From Clostridiales bacterium (GTDB taxonomy: Bacteria > Bacillota > Clostridia > Oscillospirales > CAG-272): 64,000 nucleotides of DNA. The notes under the pieces were generated by a model. That model made no database searches. It was given only the letters and a program-made list of their open reading frames with translations, and was not told the origin of the DNA. This document shows, piece after piece, positions 1 to 8,269 of the stretch; within the stretch, counting starts at the first letter, position 1, and every line of letters begins with the position of its first letter. The stretch covers positions 49,088 to 113,087 of the forward strand of contig QALR01000003.1 of the NCBI GenBank assembly GCA_003150035.1, in the 5' to 3' direction. The translations under genes and the position numbers were made by a program.

Positions 1-816
1 GTCGCTCCCGCTTTGGAGAGACAGATGAAAGCTCGGCATGATGCGCGGCTCTTCTGCGATTTTCTCGCAGAAGGTCCTAGTCAGGACGGAAGGCTCGAGC
101 GACCCTGTGCGCACACGTTCGATGCCGTCCACCGCGGCGGCATCCCGCATGAGCTTCCACAGCGGATAGCCGCCGATATCTTTTCCATAGGAAGCCGCTT
201 CAATCCCGGTTAAAATCACCTCCGAAGTGCCGTCCGCCGCCATTTTCCGAACCTCTGCAAGAACCTCTTCAGGCGGGCGGGACACCACGCTGCCGCGCGC
301 TTTCCGGATAATACAATAGGTGCAGTGATTATCGCATCCGTCCTCGATTTTGATATAGGCGCGGGTCCTCCTTGCCGCAGGCAGAGAAAGGTGCTCAAGC
401 GGCGATAGGGAGAGGTCCAGCACAGAGCAAACGGCATGTTTCTCTTTTTTTGCGCCCTCCCTGGCAAGGCGGGCTGCCTCTGTGACGACGGACCCCTTAT
501 TGCGGTTCCCGCAGACGTAATCCACACCCGGAATCTGGGAGATTTCCTGCGCCTTCAGCTGAGAAAAACAGCCCGTGACCAAAACGAATGCCGACGGATT
601 TTTTGCCGCAGCACGGCGGATCATCTGACGGGATTTCCGCTCGGACTCTCCGGTTACAGCACAGGTATTGATAATATAAACGTCGCAGAGCTCGGAAAAA
701 TCCGCGATCTCAAAGCCCATCGCTTCCAGTTCTGCTTCGATGGCGTCAGATTCATATTGGTTCACGCGGCAGCCGAGCGTCTGTACCGCCGCGCGGGGGG
801 GCAGATATTTCTCCAT
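1..816 (-). CDS. mtaB: tRNA-t6A37 methylthiotransferase MtaB, partial (3' end off window)
   Basis: Radical-SAM methylthiotransferase that adds a methylthio group to t6A37 of tRNA. The 272 codons present cover the N-terminal UPF0004 domain (LGCRVNQYES near residue 14, with further cysteines in INTCAV and TGC) and the start of the radical SAM domain, with the cluster motif GCDNHCTYC near residue 150 and HLSLQSGSD at the cut edge. The start at 816 is set by AGAAAGGATGG just upstream. The C-terminal SAM/TRAM part lies beyond base 1. MtaB is preferred over MiaB because of the LGCRVNQYE and CDNHCTYC signatures. It precedes the left edge in the same direction as the GNAT gene, with only a 13-bp gap, so the two are probably co-transcribed. 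Confidence 0.9.
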   Translation of the reverse strand, partial: MEKYLPPRAAVQTLGCRVNQYESDAIEAELEAMGFEIADFSELCDVYIINTCAVTGESERKSRQMIRRAAAKNPSAFVLVTGCFSQLKAQEISQIPGVDYVCGNRNKGSVVTEAARLAREGAKKEKHAVCSVLDLSLSPLEHLSLPAARRTRAYIKIEDGCDNHCTYCIIRKARGSVVSRPPEEVLAEVRKMAADGTSEVILTGIEAASYGKDIGGYPLWKLMRDAAAVDGIERVRTGSLEPSVLTRTFCEKIAEEPRIMPSFHLSLQSGSD

Positions 817-829
817 AAGCCATCCTTTC

Positions 830-1279
830 TTACCGTTTGAGCTTCTTTTTCAGCAGAACCATATCCCGCAGCTTCACGCCATCCTCGACGATCTCATGGT
901 CATAATGACGGGTAAAAAAATCCGGGATTCTGCCGCACTCCCGAAACCCGCAGCTATGGTAAAATCCCAGTGTCCGAGGACTCTCGCCTGTGCCAATGGT
1001 AAGCGCGTCATAGCGGTCCGCATACCGCTCACAGACAAAATCTACGATCCGCCTGCCGTATCCCCTGCGCTGGCATGCGGGCATGACGGCAAGATTTTTG
1101 AGCTCGCATACCCCGTTCTCTGCAAGAACGACGCATTCCCCGACAACGGCGCCGTTTTCGGAAAAAACAAACATATCGCCGGAATCCAGATACTTGTCCA
1201 GCATTTCCTCCGACTCATCGGCAAGCAGCAAAAGTGACAGATATTCTTTTTTGTTCTGAAAAATTTGCTTTCCTTCCAT
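830..1279 (-). CDS. GNAT family N-acetyltransferase
   Basis: Probable acetyl-CoA-dependent N-acetyltransferase of about 149 residues. The acetyl-CoA binding signature is visible as VMPACQRRGYGRRI (Q/R-x-x-G-x-G/A type), preceded by the ELKNLAV strand and followed by LGFYHSCGFRE, the usual motif B region. A start at 1279 is chosen over an in-frame ATG at 1336 because AGAGGAG sits seven bases before it, and the longer start would run back into the terminator of the upstream gene. The substrate cannot be told from sequence. It lies 13 bp upstream of mtaB and probably forms a two-gene unit with it. Confidence 0.8.
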   Translation of the reverse strand: MEGKQIFQNKKEYLSLLLLADESEEMLDKYLDSGDMFVFSENGAVVGECVVLAENGVCELKNLAVMPACQRRGYGRRIVDFVCERYADRYDALTIGTGESPRTLGFYHSCGFRECGRIPDFFTRHYDHEIVEDGVKLRDMVLLKKKLKR

Positions 1280-1310
1280 GAAACCGCTCCTCTGTGTATA
1301 TGTACGCCAA

Positions 1311-1341
1311 AATAAAAATGGGATGGTATTTTCCATCCCAT
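1311..1341 (-). terminator. Rho-independent terminator after the D,D-carboxypeptidase gene
   Basis: Read on the minus strand, a 9-bp perfect stem (ATGGGATGG / CCATCCCAT, loop of six) is followed directly by TTTTTATTTT. It lies 28 bases past the stop of the carboxypeptidase gene and before the GNAT start. Confidence 0.85.
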
Positions 1342-1369
1342 TATAGCACCCTGCCGGAGAAAAAGCAAG

Positions 1370-2527
1370 TCAATTCGAGGGCGCACAGAGGAACCAGCTG
1401 AAAAGACGCGCAAACAGCGTGGAAAAATCGATTTTCTCCACCGTTTCGTCTGCCAGAATATCAGAGGTACCGATTTCCTCGCCGTCAAGAAGGTAGGTCA
1501 CCGTGCCGACCTTTTCTCCCTTGATAATCGGCGCCGCGAGCTTCTCCGGAAGATCTACCTGCATTTCAATCTTCCCCTCGGATCCTTTTTCCACCGTTTC
1601 GGAGAAGGTTTCATGTACGGTCCGAAGCGTGCTTTGAACGCCGCCTGTCACATGGATCGTATCACATGCCGCACTTTCGTCCGTATAGTTCGCGTAATTC
1701 GCAAAGCCGAAATCAAAAAGGGAAGCGGCGAGCGCATTGCGTGTATCTCTTGTCGGCGAGCCCATTACGACCGCGATAAGGGATAGCCCGTCGCGCTCGG
1801 CAGTCGCCGAAATGCAGAATTTCGCCTTGGCGGTCGAACCGGTTTTCAGCCCCGTCGCGCCTTTGTAAAAACGGATAAGCCGGTTGGTATTGGTGAGTCC
1901 AAACGCACCGTCGCGGATGGTATCCATCCAGATGGTGCTGTAATTGAATACCGCTTCATGCTTTACGAGTTCCCTTGTCATAAGCGCGATGTCTCTTGCG
2001 CTTGTCACATGGTTTTCCGCCGTGTCGTCAAGGCCGTTGGTATTCTCGAAGTGCGTGTTTTCCATGCCGAGCTGTGCCGCGCGCTCGTTCATCTTCGCGA
2101 CAAATGCCTCTTCTGTGCCGCTGATATACTCCGCGAGCGCCACTGCCGCGTCGTTCGCAGAAGCCACAATAAGACTTTTGAGAAGATCGTCGACGCTCAT
2201 CTCCTCGCCCGGTTCGAGATAAATTTGAGAACCGCCCATACTCGCCGCATGCTCACTCGTGCTCACCATATCGGAAAGTTTGATGGTGCCGGCATCCAGC
2301 GCTTCAAAAACAAGCAGCATCGTCATCACCTTTGTGACCGACGCGGGCGGCAGCGCTTCGTCCGCATTTTTTTCATACAATACCCTGCCGGTTTTCGCAT
2401 CCATCAGAATGCAGGAGATGGCATTTGCCTCCGCTGTATACTGCGGCGCTGCCAAAACACCGGACGGTACGGACAAAATGACAAACAGCGCCGCCAGAAC
2501 AGCGCATAAAATTTTTGACTTTTTCAT
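1370..2527 (-). CDS. dacF: D-alanyl-D-alanine carboxypeptidase (DacF/PBP5 type, peptidase S11)
   Basis: Secreted or membrane-bound penicillin-binding protein of 385 residues that trims the terminal D-Ala from peptidoglycan stem peptides. An N-terminal signal sequence begins MKKSKILCAVLAALF and ends near VLAAPQ. The three active-site motifs of the S11 family are present: SVTK (nucleophile Ser and Lys), SAN within LIVASANDAA, and KTG within GLKTGST. A PBP5-type C-terminal beta domain follows, and the last residues form an amphipathic stretch that may dock to the membrane. The start at 2527 has GGAGGTTATC in front; an in-frame upstream extension has neither an RBS nor family similarity. It is flanked on both sides by intrinsic terminators, so it is probably monocistronic. 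Whether its main role is vegetative or sporulation-related is not visible. Confidence 0.9.
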   Translation of the reverse strand: MKKSKILCAVLAALFVILSVPSGVLAAPQYTAEANAISCILMDAKTGRVLYEKNADEALPPASVTKVMTMLLVFEALDAGTIKLSDMVSTSEHAASMGGSQIYLEPGEEMSVDDLLKSLIVASANDAAVALAEYISGTEEAFVAKMNERAAQLGMENTHFENTNGLDDTAENHVTSARDIALMTRELVKHEAVFNYSTIWMDTIRDGAFGLTNTNRLIRFYKGATGLKTGSTAKAKFCISATAERDGLSLIAVVMGSPTRDTRNALAASLFDFGFANYANYTDESAACDTIHVTGGVQSTLRTVHETFSETVEKGSEGKIEMQVDLPEKLAAPIIKGEKVGTVTYLLDGEEIGTSDILADETVEKIDFSTLFARLFSWFLCAPSN

Positions 2528-2621
2528 GATAACCTCCAAGACTGCCGTGCGGCGGCATGCAGCTTTGGGATAAAGCTTCTGCCGGATAGATTCAGTCGTC
2601 CATTCCATTTCTATGCAGGGA

Positions 2622-2660
2622 TAAACAAAAATATGTCCCATCCAAAAGACGGGACATATT
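2622..2660 (-). terminator. Rho-independent terminator after the HPr-like gene
   Basis: On the minus strand a 10-bp stem (AATATGTCCC / GGGACATATT) is followed by TTTGTTT. It lies 23 bases past the HPr-like stop codon. Confidence 0.85.
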
Positions 2661-2682
2661 CATTTGTTATTCTATCATTTAC

Positions 2683-2913
2683 TCAATCCACGATATAGTC
2701 TTTGAGACTTTCTAGCAGCTTGTCGCAATCGTCGGAATGTGCGGTAAGGGTAATCGGATTCATCAAATCCAAGCTGAAAATGCCCATAATGGATTTGGCA
2801 TCGACAATATATCTGCCGCTCGAGAGATCGATATCCCCCTCGAATTTACGAACGATTTCCACAAAATTGCGCACGGCCTCAATGGAAGAAAGACGGATTT
2901 TTACGGTTTTCAT
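2683..2913 (-). CDS. HPr-like phosphocarrier family protein lacking the active-site histidine
   Basis: A 76-residue protein with the HPr fold pattern. The region around the regulatory serine is well kept (AKSIMGIFSLDL, Ser41, equivalent to Ser46 of HPr), but the N-terminal GLHARPA motif with the phosphorylated His15 is replaced by SSIEAVRNF. It therefore cannot carry phosphate for sugar uptake in the normal way. By analogy with Crh of Bacillus, which also lacks His15, a regulatory role through HPr kinase/phosphorylase and CcpA is possible, but that is inference. The start is supported by AAGGAG eight bases upstream. It is transcribed alone, from a consensus promoter and with its own terminator. 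Confidence 0.8.
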   Translation of the reverse strand: MKTVKIRLSSIEAVRNFVEIVRKFEGDIDLSSGRYIVDAKSIMGIFSLDLMNPITLTAHSDDCDKLLESLKDYIVD

Positions 2914-2964
2914 ATGATACGCTCCTTTTCGATAAGTTCATTCATTCCCTCTCTAACTGACTAT

Positions 2965-2993
2965 ATCATACCAATATTCTCCGCCGTTGTCAA
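2965..2993 (-). promoter_or_regulatory. Sigma-A promoter of the HPr-like gene
   Basis: On the minus strand TTGACA (2993-2988), a 17-bp spacer and TATGAT (2970-2965), about 50 bases upstream of the HPr-like start codon. Five of six -10 bases and all -35 bases match consensus. The remaining DNA up to 3332 shows no convincing gene or further signal. Confidence 0.85.
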
Positions 2994-3332
2994 TATCCAA
3001 ACCGAATTTTTCCTCTGGAATTTCACGTGCAGTTCCGGCATATTCCGACATTTTGCGCTCGCCGCCTGGCGATTTTTCTCCTCTTTTTGCCTACAGGCAC
3101 GGGAAAAGCTCGCACAACAGTCCTCGTACGGCAGACTAAAGGCCATGCACCGTATCGGCCTCTTCTGTGGCAATCTGTCCCGCACGGGACAAGGTTCCCC
3201 GCCGCATGGACTTCCCGTTGCGGCGTGTTTACTCTGCAATGCGCCTTGCAGGGCAAAATTGCCGTGCGGATACCGCCTGCGGCTAGAATTTTGCGCCTGC
3301 GGACGAGGGAAAACTCTCGATTGAGGAATTTT

Positions 3333-5723
3333 TTATCCTTTTAAAACACGAAGCCTTGTCAAAAGCCATGCGACCCCCGCCATAAAGGGATAGATAAGCG
3401 CACAGATACAGGCGGCAAGCAACAGACCCTTTCCGGGAAGCGGCACCAGAGAAAAGAGCGGAGCCCCTATGAAAACGCCTAATATAAAAAGGAATACCAT
3501 CGCAAGAAAAAGCAGAAAACGCTTCCACTCAAACGGCAGACAAACACGAAACAGTACCGACAGACCGGATACACCCGCAGCAAGGACACAGATTGTAGAT
3601 ATTTGCGCATCGTCAAGTCCAAGCGCCCCGCCTACAAAAACGGCAACCAGAACGCCCGTCACCGTCGTTATCGCACCAGGCAGCGCCTTTTGAAACACAT
3701 GCGAGAGAAAGCTGCCTGTGATCCGTTTTTTATTCGGCTCCAGCGCAAGAAAGAAGGAAGGGATCCCGATGGTGACGACGCTGATAAGCGTGAGTTGGAT
3801 CGGCATGAAAGGATATCCTTGCGGGATAAAAAGAAAGCAGAGTGAAAGGATAAAGGAGAAGAGCGTTTTCACAAGAAACAACGAAGACGCACGTTCAATG
3901 TTGTTGATCACCCTTCGTCCCTCGTCCACAACCCTTGGCATATTGGAAAAATCGGAGGAAAGCAGGACAAGCTGAGATACCTGTCTTGCAGCGTCGCTGC
4001 CGGACGCCATCGCAATGCTGCAATCGGCATCCTTCAGCGCTAAGACATCGTTGACGCCGTCTCCCGTCATAGCGACAGTATGCCCCGCTTTTTTGAGGCT
4101 TTGGATGAGCACCCTCTTCTGCTCCGGCGTCACCCTGCCGAAAACCGTATATTCAGACGCCGCCTTTTCTAGCATCTCTTCGCCCACGAGCGTTCCGGCG
4201 TCAACATAGCGGTCTGCGCCCTCGAGTCCCGCACGCGAAGCGACCTCCGACACCGTAAGGGGATTATCGCCGGAAATCACTTTGACGGCAACGCCCTGTT
4301 CCTTAAAATAGGCAAGAACCTCCGGCGCCTCCGGCCGTATTTTGTCCGATAGAAGCAGATAGGCAATCGGTTCCATGTCAGCCGGCAGCTCCTGTCCCTC
4401 CATCATTTTCGTACTTTTTGCGAGAAGCAGAACTCTTGCTCCCGCAGAAGCATAATGCTCCACCGAAGCCCGAATGCTCTCATATCCGTCCCGCAGGACA
4501 AAATCCGGGGCGCCAAAGCAGCAGGTTCCCTCGCCGTCAAAGCTTGCCGCACTCCACTTTCTAGCGGAGGAAAACGGGACAACCGATACGCTTTTCCACT
4601 CGTCCCTTTCCGGGAACCTCTCCCGCAAGGCAAGCGCCGTCGCGTTTTCATCCCGGCAGACATGCAGAAGGTTCCCCATCATTTTTTCCACGTCGGCCCC
4701 ATTGTCAATCGGAAAAACAGCGGTCACCTCCATTTTGCCCTCGGTCAGTGTTCCTGTTTTATCAAGACAGAGGGTATCGACCCTTGCAAGCGTTTCCATA
4801 CAGTAAAGCTCCTGCACAAGCGTTTTATGTCCCGCAAGCCTCACAACACCGACAGCAAGCGCGACGCTGGTAAGGAGCACCAACCCTTCGGGGATCATTC
4901 CCGTCATAGCGGCGACCGCACTGACGACCGATTCAGCAAGCGGTTCATCCAAAAAGAAATAGGAATTGCAGAACAAAAGCACACCGACCGGCACGATGAT
5001 AAAGCTGACAATTTTGATAATGGTATTGAGAGACTTCATGAGTTCAGAAACGATTTTTCGAGGGCGCTTTGCCTCTTTGGAAAGTCTTGCAATATAATTA
5101 TCATCCCCCACATGCTCCACAGCTGCATAGCAAGTACCAGAAACGAGAAAGCTGCCGGACATCACCATTTCCCCCGGTTTTTTTATCAAGGGAACCGATT
5201 CTCCGGTCAGGATGGATTCATCGACCTCCACTTCTCCTTCCCGAATGATGCAGTCCGCCGGAACCTGATTTCCCGCTGTCAACACAAGAACATCATCTAA
5301 AACAAGGGCATCAGTGGCAATTTCCCGCTTTTCCCCGTCACGAATCACATGAGCGGCAGGCGCGGAAAGAAGCGACAATTTCTCGATGGTTTTCTTTGCA
5401 CGAAGCTCCTGAACAATGCCGATAAACGTGTTGGAAATTACAACGCCCATAAATAAAAGATTTTTATAAGATCCGACAAAAAGAACGAGCAGCGCCAAAG
5501 CAAAGTTTAACAGATTAAAAAGCGTGAAAATATTGCCGAATATGATTTGTCCGGTCGTTTTCGCCGGCGTTTCTGTCACGCGGTTGACAAGTCCCTCGCG
5601 AACTCTCTCCTCGATCTCTTTTTCCGAAAGGCCTTGCCGGATATCGGCCTGAATCCGTACCGCGGCATTGCCCTCTTTCAACCGTTCCCGTAATAAAGAG
5701 TTTCTTTTTCTCATTTTTTTCAT
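3333..5723 (-). CDS. Cation-translocating P-type ATPase (CtpE/Exp7-like)
   Basis: Membrane pump of about 796 residues that uses an aspartyl-phosphate intermediate to move a cation. Motifs in order: GLSEKEIEERVREGLVN near the N-terminus, actuator motif LTGES, PEGL in the fourth membrane helix (GMIPEGLVLLTS), phosphorylation site DKTGTLT, and the hinge TGDGVNDVLALKDAD. Several hydrophobic segments lie on either side of the P/N domains, as expected for a P2/P3-like ATPase. The N-terminal pattern and the absence of metal-binding CxxC domains place it with CtpE/Exp7-type pumps, some of which move Ca2+, but substrate assignment is inference. The start is uncertain: 5723 is preferred with a weak GAAAAGAAA; 5714 and 5738 are alternatives. 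It is flanked by non-coding DNA on both sides. Confidence 0.85.
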   Translation of the reverse strand: MKKMRKRNSLLRERLKEGNAAVRIQADIRQGLSEKEIEERVREGLVNRVTETPAKTTGQIIFGNIFTLFNLLNFALALLVLFVGSYKNLLFMGVVISNTFIGIVQELRAKKTIEKLSLLSAPAAHVIRDGEKREIATDALVLDDVLVLTAGNQVPADCIIREGEVEVDESILTGESVPLIKKPGEMVMSGSFLVSGTCYAAVEHVGDDNYIARLSKEAKRPRKIVSELMKSLNTIIKIVSFIIVPVGVLLFCNSYFFLDEPLAESVVSAVAAMTGMIPEGLVLLTSVALAVGVVRLAGHKTLVQELYCMETLARVDTLCLDKTGTLTEGKMEVTAVFPIDNGADVEKMMGNLLHVCRDENATALALRERFPERDEWKSVSVVPFSSARKWSAASFDGEGTCCFGAPDFVLRDGYESIRASVEHYASAGARVLLLAKSTKMMEGQELPADMEPIAYLLLSDKIRPEAPEVLAYFKEQGVAVKVISGDNPLTVSEVASRAGLEGADRYVDAGTLVGEEMLEKAASEYTVFGRVTPEQKRVLIQSLKKAGHTVAMTGDGVNDVLALKDADCSIAMASGSDAARQVSQLVLLSSDFSNMPRVVDEGRRVINNIERASSLFLVKTLFSFILSLCFLFIPQGYPFMPIQLTLISVVTIGIPSFFLALEPNKKRITGSFLSHVFQKALPGAITTVTGVLVAVFVGGALGLDDAQISTICVLAAGVSGLSVLFRVCLPFEWKRFLLFLAMVFLFILGVFIGAPLFSLVPLPGKGLLLAACICALIYPFMAGVAWLLTRLRVLKG

Positions 5724-5747
5724 GTTTCTTTTCAACACCATCGAAAT

Positions 5748-5767
5748 ATTTTGCCTTATGGCAAAAA
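5748..5767. repeat. Short palindrome upstream of the P-type ATPase
   Basis: ATTTTGCC-TTAT-GGCAAAAA is an 8-bp inverted repeat 25 to 45 bases before the ATPase start. It could be an operator for metal-responsive control, or a hairpin in the 5' untranslated region. There is no further support for either. Confidence 0.35.
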
Positions 5768-5938
5768 CAGTACCGCGCGGCGGCAAAATATGCTTTTATT
5801 TCTGAAAGAAAAGACCCGCCGAAAAGACGTTTTCCAAACCGCATCCGAAAGCTACAAAAGAAAACCCCCGCACAAACAGAATCGCCCATTCGCACCGAGG
5901 TTTTCCGAAGCTGTTTTCTTTCCGCTTCAAGGTTTCAT

Positions 5939-5973
5939 GGCGATTTTCCGCACTTTTTGTATGGAAAATCGCC
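5939..5973. repeat. 11-bp inverted repeat downstream of tpiA
   Basis: GGCGATTTTCC and GGAAAATCGCC are separated by 13 bases, 14 to 48 bases past the tpiA stop. On the minus strand no U-run follows, so it is not a textbook terminator for tpiA. On the plus strand CTATTATTTTT follows. It probably stabilises or ends the pgk-tpiA transcript. Confidence 0.5.
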
Positions 5974-5986
5974 CTATTATTTTTGA

Positions 5987-6754
5987 TTACTGAGCAGCCT
6001 TTACAATAGTAGTAAAGTCATCCGACTTTAAGGAAGCGCCGCCGATAAGGCCCCCGTCGATGTTTTTCATCGACAAAAGCTCTGCCGCGTTGCCCGCGTT
6101 CATTGAACCGCCGTACTGAATGGTCATCGCCTGCGCCGCCGCCTCCCCGTAAAGAGAAGCAACCACGCCGCGGATAGCCGCGCAGACCTCCTCCGCCTGA
6201 GCTGCGGTCGCCGTTCTGCCGGTGCCGATGGCCCAAACGGGCTCATAGGCGATGATAACGCGAGCGAGTTCTTCCGCAGAAACGCCCAGAAGTGCTATCT
6301 TCGTCTGTCTTGCCACTGTCTCATAGGTAACGCCCTGCTCGCGCTCGGTAAGCGTCTCCCCTACGCAGAGAATGACAGTAAGACCATTGGCGAGTCCCGC
6401 CTTCAGTCTGCCGTTCACAGTCACGTCCGTTTCGCCAAAGTACTGACGGCGCTCACTGTGTCCGACAATGACATATTTGACGCCGCACTCGGCAAGCATT
6501 TCGCCGGAAATCTCGCCTGTATAGGCGCCCTTCGGCTCCATATGGACGTTTTCTGCACCGATTTCGATATTCGTGCCCTTAGCCGCCTCTACTGCCGCTG
6601 CGATATCCACAAACGGGACGCACAGCACGATTTTACAGCCGGAAAGGCCTGCGACCTTCGGGGCAAGTTCTTCTATAAACGCCGTTGTTTTTGAAGGCGT
6701 CATATTCATTTTCCAATTTCCCGCAATGACCGCGGCTCTTTTTGTCTTGTCCAT
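5987..6754 (-). CDS. tpiA: Triosephosphate isomerase
   Basis: Cytosolic glycolytic enzyme of 255 residues interconverting dihydroxyacetone phosphate and glyceraldehyde 3-phosphate. All signatures are present: NWKMN with the catalytic Lys, VGHSERR with the catalytic His, AYEPVWAIGTG with the catalytic Glu and loop 6, then QYGGSM and GGLIGGASL for phosphate binding. ATG at 6754 with GAGGTG six bases upstream is preferred over the GTG three codons earlier, which overlaps that Shine-Dalgarno site. It lies 21 bp downstream of pgk in the same direction, forming the common pgk-tpiA glycolytic operon. No gap or gpm gene is adjacent in this window. Confidence 0.97.
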   Translation of the reverse strand: MDKTKRAAVIAGNWKMNMTPSKTTAFIEELAPKVAGLSGCKIVLCVPFVDIAAAVEAAKGTNIEIGAENVHMEPKGAYTGEISGEMLAECGVKYVIVGHSERRQYFGETDVTVNGRLKAGLANGLTVILCVGETLTEREQGVTYETVARQTKIALLGVSAEELARVIIAYEPVWAIGTGRTATAAQAEEVCAAIRGVVASLYGEAAAQAMTIQYGGSMNAGNAAELLSMKNIDGGLIGGASLKSDDFTTIVKAAQ

Positions 6755-6775
6755 CTTTATCACCTCACAAAGGCA

Positions 6776-8071
6776 TTATTTGTCAAGCAGGCATGCGATG
6801 CCGGGCAGCTCTTTGCCCTCCAGAAATTCGAGAGAAGCGCCGCCGCCTGTCGAAATATGCGTCATCTTGTCGGCAAAGCCGAGCTTTTCCACCGCCGCCG
6901 CGGAATCTCCGCCGCCGATAATGGAGATCGCCCCGGATTCCGCGACCGCCTTTGCCACGGATTCCGTTCCAGCCGCGAAATTCTTCCACTCAGAAACGCC
7001 CATCGGTCCGTTCCAGACAACCGTACCGGAACCCTCAATGGTTTTTGAAAAAAGTTCCTGCGTAACAGGACCGATATCCAGTCCCATCCAACCGTCCGGA
7101 ATGGAATCGGAATAAATCACCATATGCGTGGTGTTCTCGTCGTACTCGCGTCCAACGACATTATCGACAGGAATAAGGAAGTTTACGCCCTTCGCGCGCG
7201 CCTTTTTCATCATTTCCTTGGCATCCTCGATTCTGTCTGTCTCGCAAAGAGAGGTGCCCACCGTATTTCCCATTGCGGCAAAAAATGTATACGCCATGCC
7301 GCCGCCGATGATGAGCGTGTCCACCTTCTCCATCAGATTATTGATAACCCCGATCTTATCAGAAACCTTGGCGCCGCCGAGAATGGCGACAAACGGGCGC
7401 TTCGGATTATCCAGTGCCGCTCCCATCACGCTGATTTCTTTCTGAATCAGATAGCCGCAGACAGCCGGCAGATAGGCCGCGACGCCCGCCGTGGAAGCAT
7501 GGGCGCGGTGCGCCGAACCGAACGCGTCGTTGACATAAATCTCCGCTAAGGAAGCTAACTCCTTCGAAAACTCGGGATCGTTCTTTTCCTCTCTCGCGTC
7601 AAAGCGCACGTTCTCAATCAGCACGGCATCGCCGCCCTTCAGCGCGGCGATCTTGGCCTTCGCATCGCCGCCGACAATGTCCGTTGCAAATGTGACCTTA
7701 CCGTCTAGATATTCATTCAGTCTGGCCGCAACCGGACGCAGCGAGAATTTTTCTTTATCCGCCATCGCCTTTTTCAGCATGTCCGCTTTCGCGGCAGCCT
7801 GCTGGTCCGCAGGGAGCTCTTCGAGTTTTTTCTTTTCCTTTTTGGTAAGACCAAAGCCCTCGGTCAGAACATTATGCGGCTTCCCGAGATGAGAGCAGAG
7901 AATAACCTTGCAGCCCTTGTCAAGCAGGTAGCGAATCGTGGGAAGCGCCTCTACGATTCTCTTGTCGCTTGTAATCTCGCCGTCTTTGAGCGGGACATTG
8001 AAATCACATCTGACAAGAACTTTTTTTCCGGAAACATCGATATCCTCAATGGTTTTTTTGTTGTAGTTCAT
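6776..8071 (-). CDS. pgk: Phosphoglycerate kinase
   Basis: Glycolytic enzyme that makes ATP from 1,3-bisphosphoglycerate. The 431 residues carry [11 protein letters not shown] near residue 20, the [10 protein letters not shown] region, [21 protein letters not shown] and the C-terminal nucleotide loop GGGDSAAAV with [13 protein letters not shown]. The protein is about 35 residues longer than most bacterial enzymes because of a charged lysine- and alanine-rich insertion after SHLGKPHN, at roughly residues 70-105. This insertion is seen in some Clostridia and is not expected to affect the active site. AGAGG lies eight bases before the ATG. It leads the pgk-tpiA operon from a recognisable promoter. 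Confidence 0.97.
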   Translation of the reverse strand: MNYNKKTIEDIDVSGKKVLVRCDFNVPLKDGEITSDKRIVEALPTIRYLLDKGCKVILCSHLGKPHNVLTEGFGLTKKEKKKLEELPADQQAAAKADMLKKAMADKEKFSLRPVAARLNEYLDGKVTFATDIVGGDAKAKIAALKGGDAVLIENVRFDAREEKNDPEFSKELASLAEIYVNDAFGSAHRAHASTAGVAAYLPAVCGYLIQKEISVMGAALDNPKRPFVAILGGAKVSDKIGVINNLMEKVDTLIIGGGMAYTFFAAMGNTVGTSLCETDRIEDAKEMMKKARAKGVNFLIPVDNVVGREYDENTTHMVIYSDSIPDGWMGLDIGPVTQELFSKTIEGSGTVVWNGPMGVSEWKNFAAGTESVAKAVAESGAISIIGGGDSAAAVEKLGFADKMTHISTGGGASLEFLEGKELPGIACLLDK

Positions 8072-8105
8072 ATTTTTACCTCTGTTTTTAAATATTTACA
8101 AAATC

Positions 8106-8134
8106 AGTATATCATCAATAAAAAACATTTTCAA
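8106..8134 (-). promoter_or_regulatory. Promoter of the pgk-tpiA operon
   Basis: On the minus strand TTGAAA (8134-8129), a 17-bp spacer and TATACT (8111-8106), 35 bases before the pgk start codon. Confidence 0.75.
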
Positions 8135-8269
8135 TATTCTTTTTCAAATAATTTCCCCCAATATGTGTTTTTTGAAGAAAATTAACATTTTTTCAAACAA
8201 ACCGAAAAAAGCATTTCATATATTCCGTGTTTTTCCCGGATTTTTCAGCAAAATCATACGAAAGCGACT

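Noticed and set aside
2737..3344. Plus-strand frames of up to 195 codons between the HPr-like gene and the P-type ATPase
   Set aside because: No RBS, no protein-like motifs; opposite to a good promoter and a real gene.
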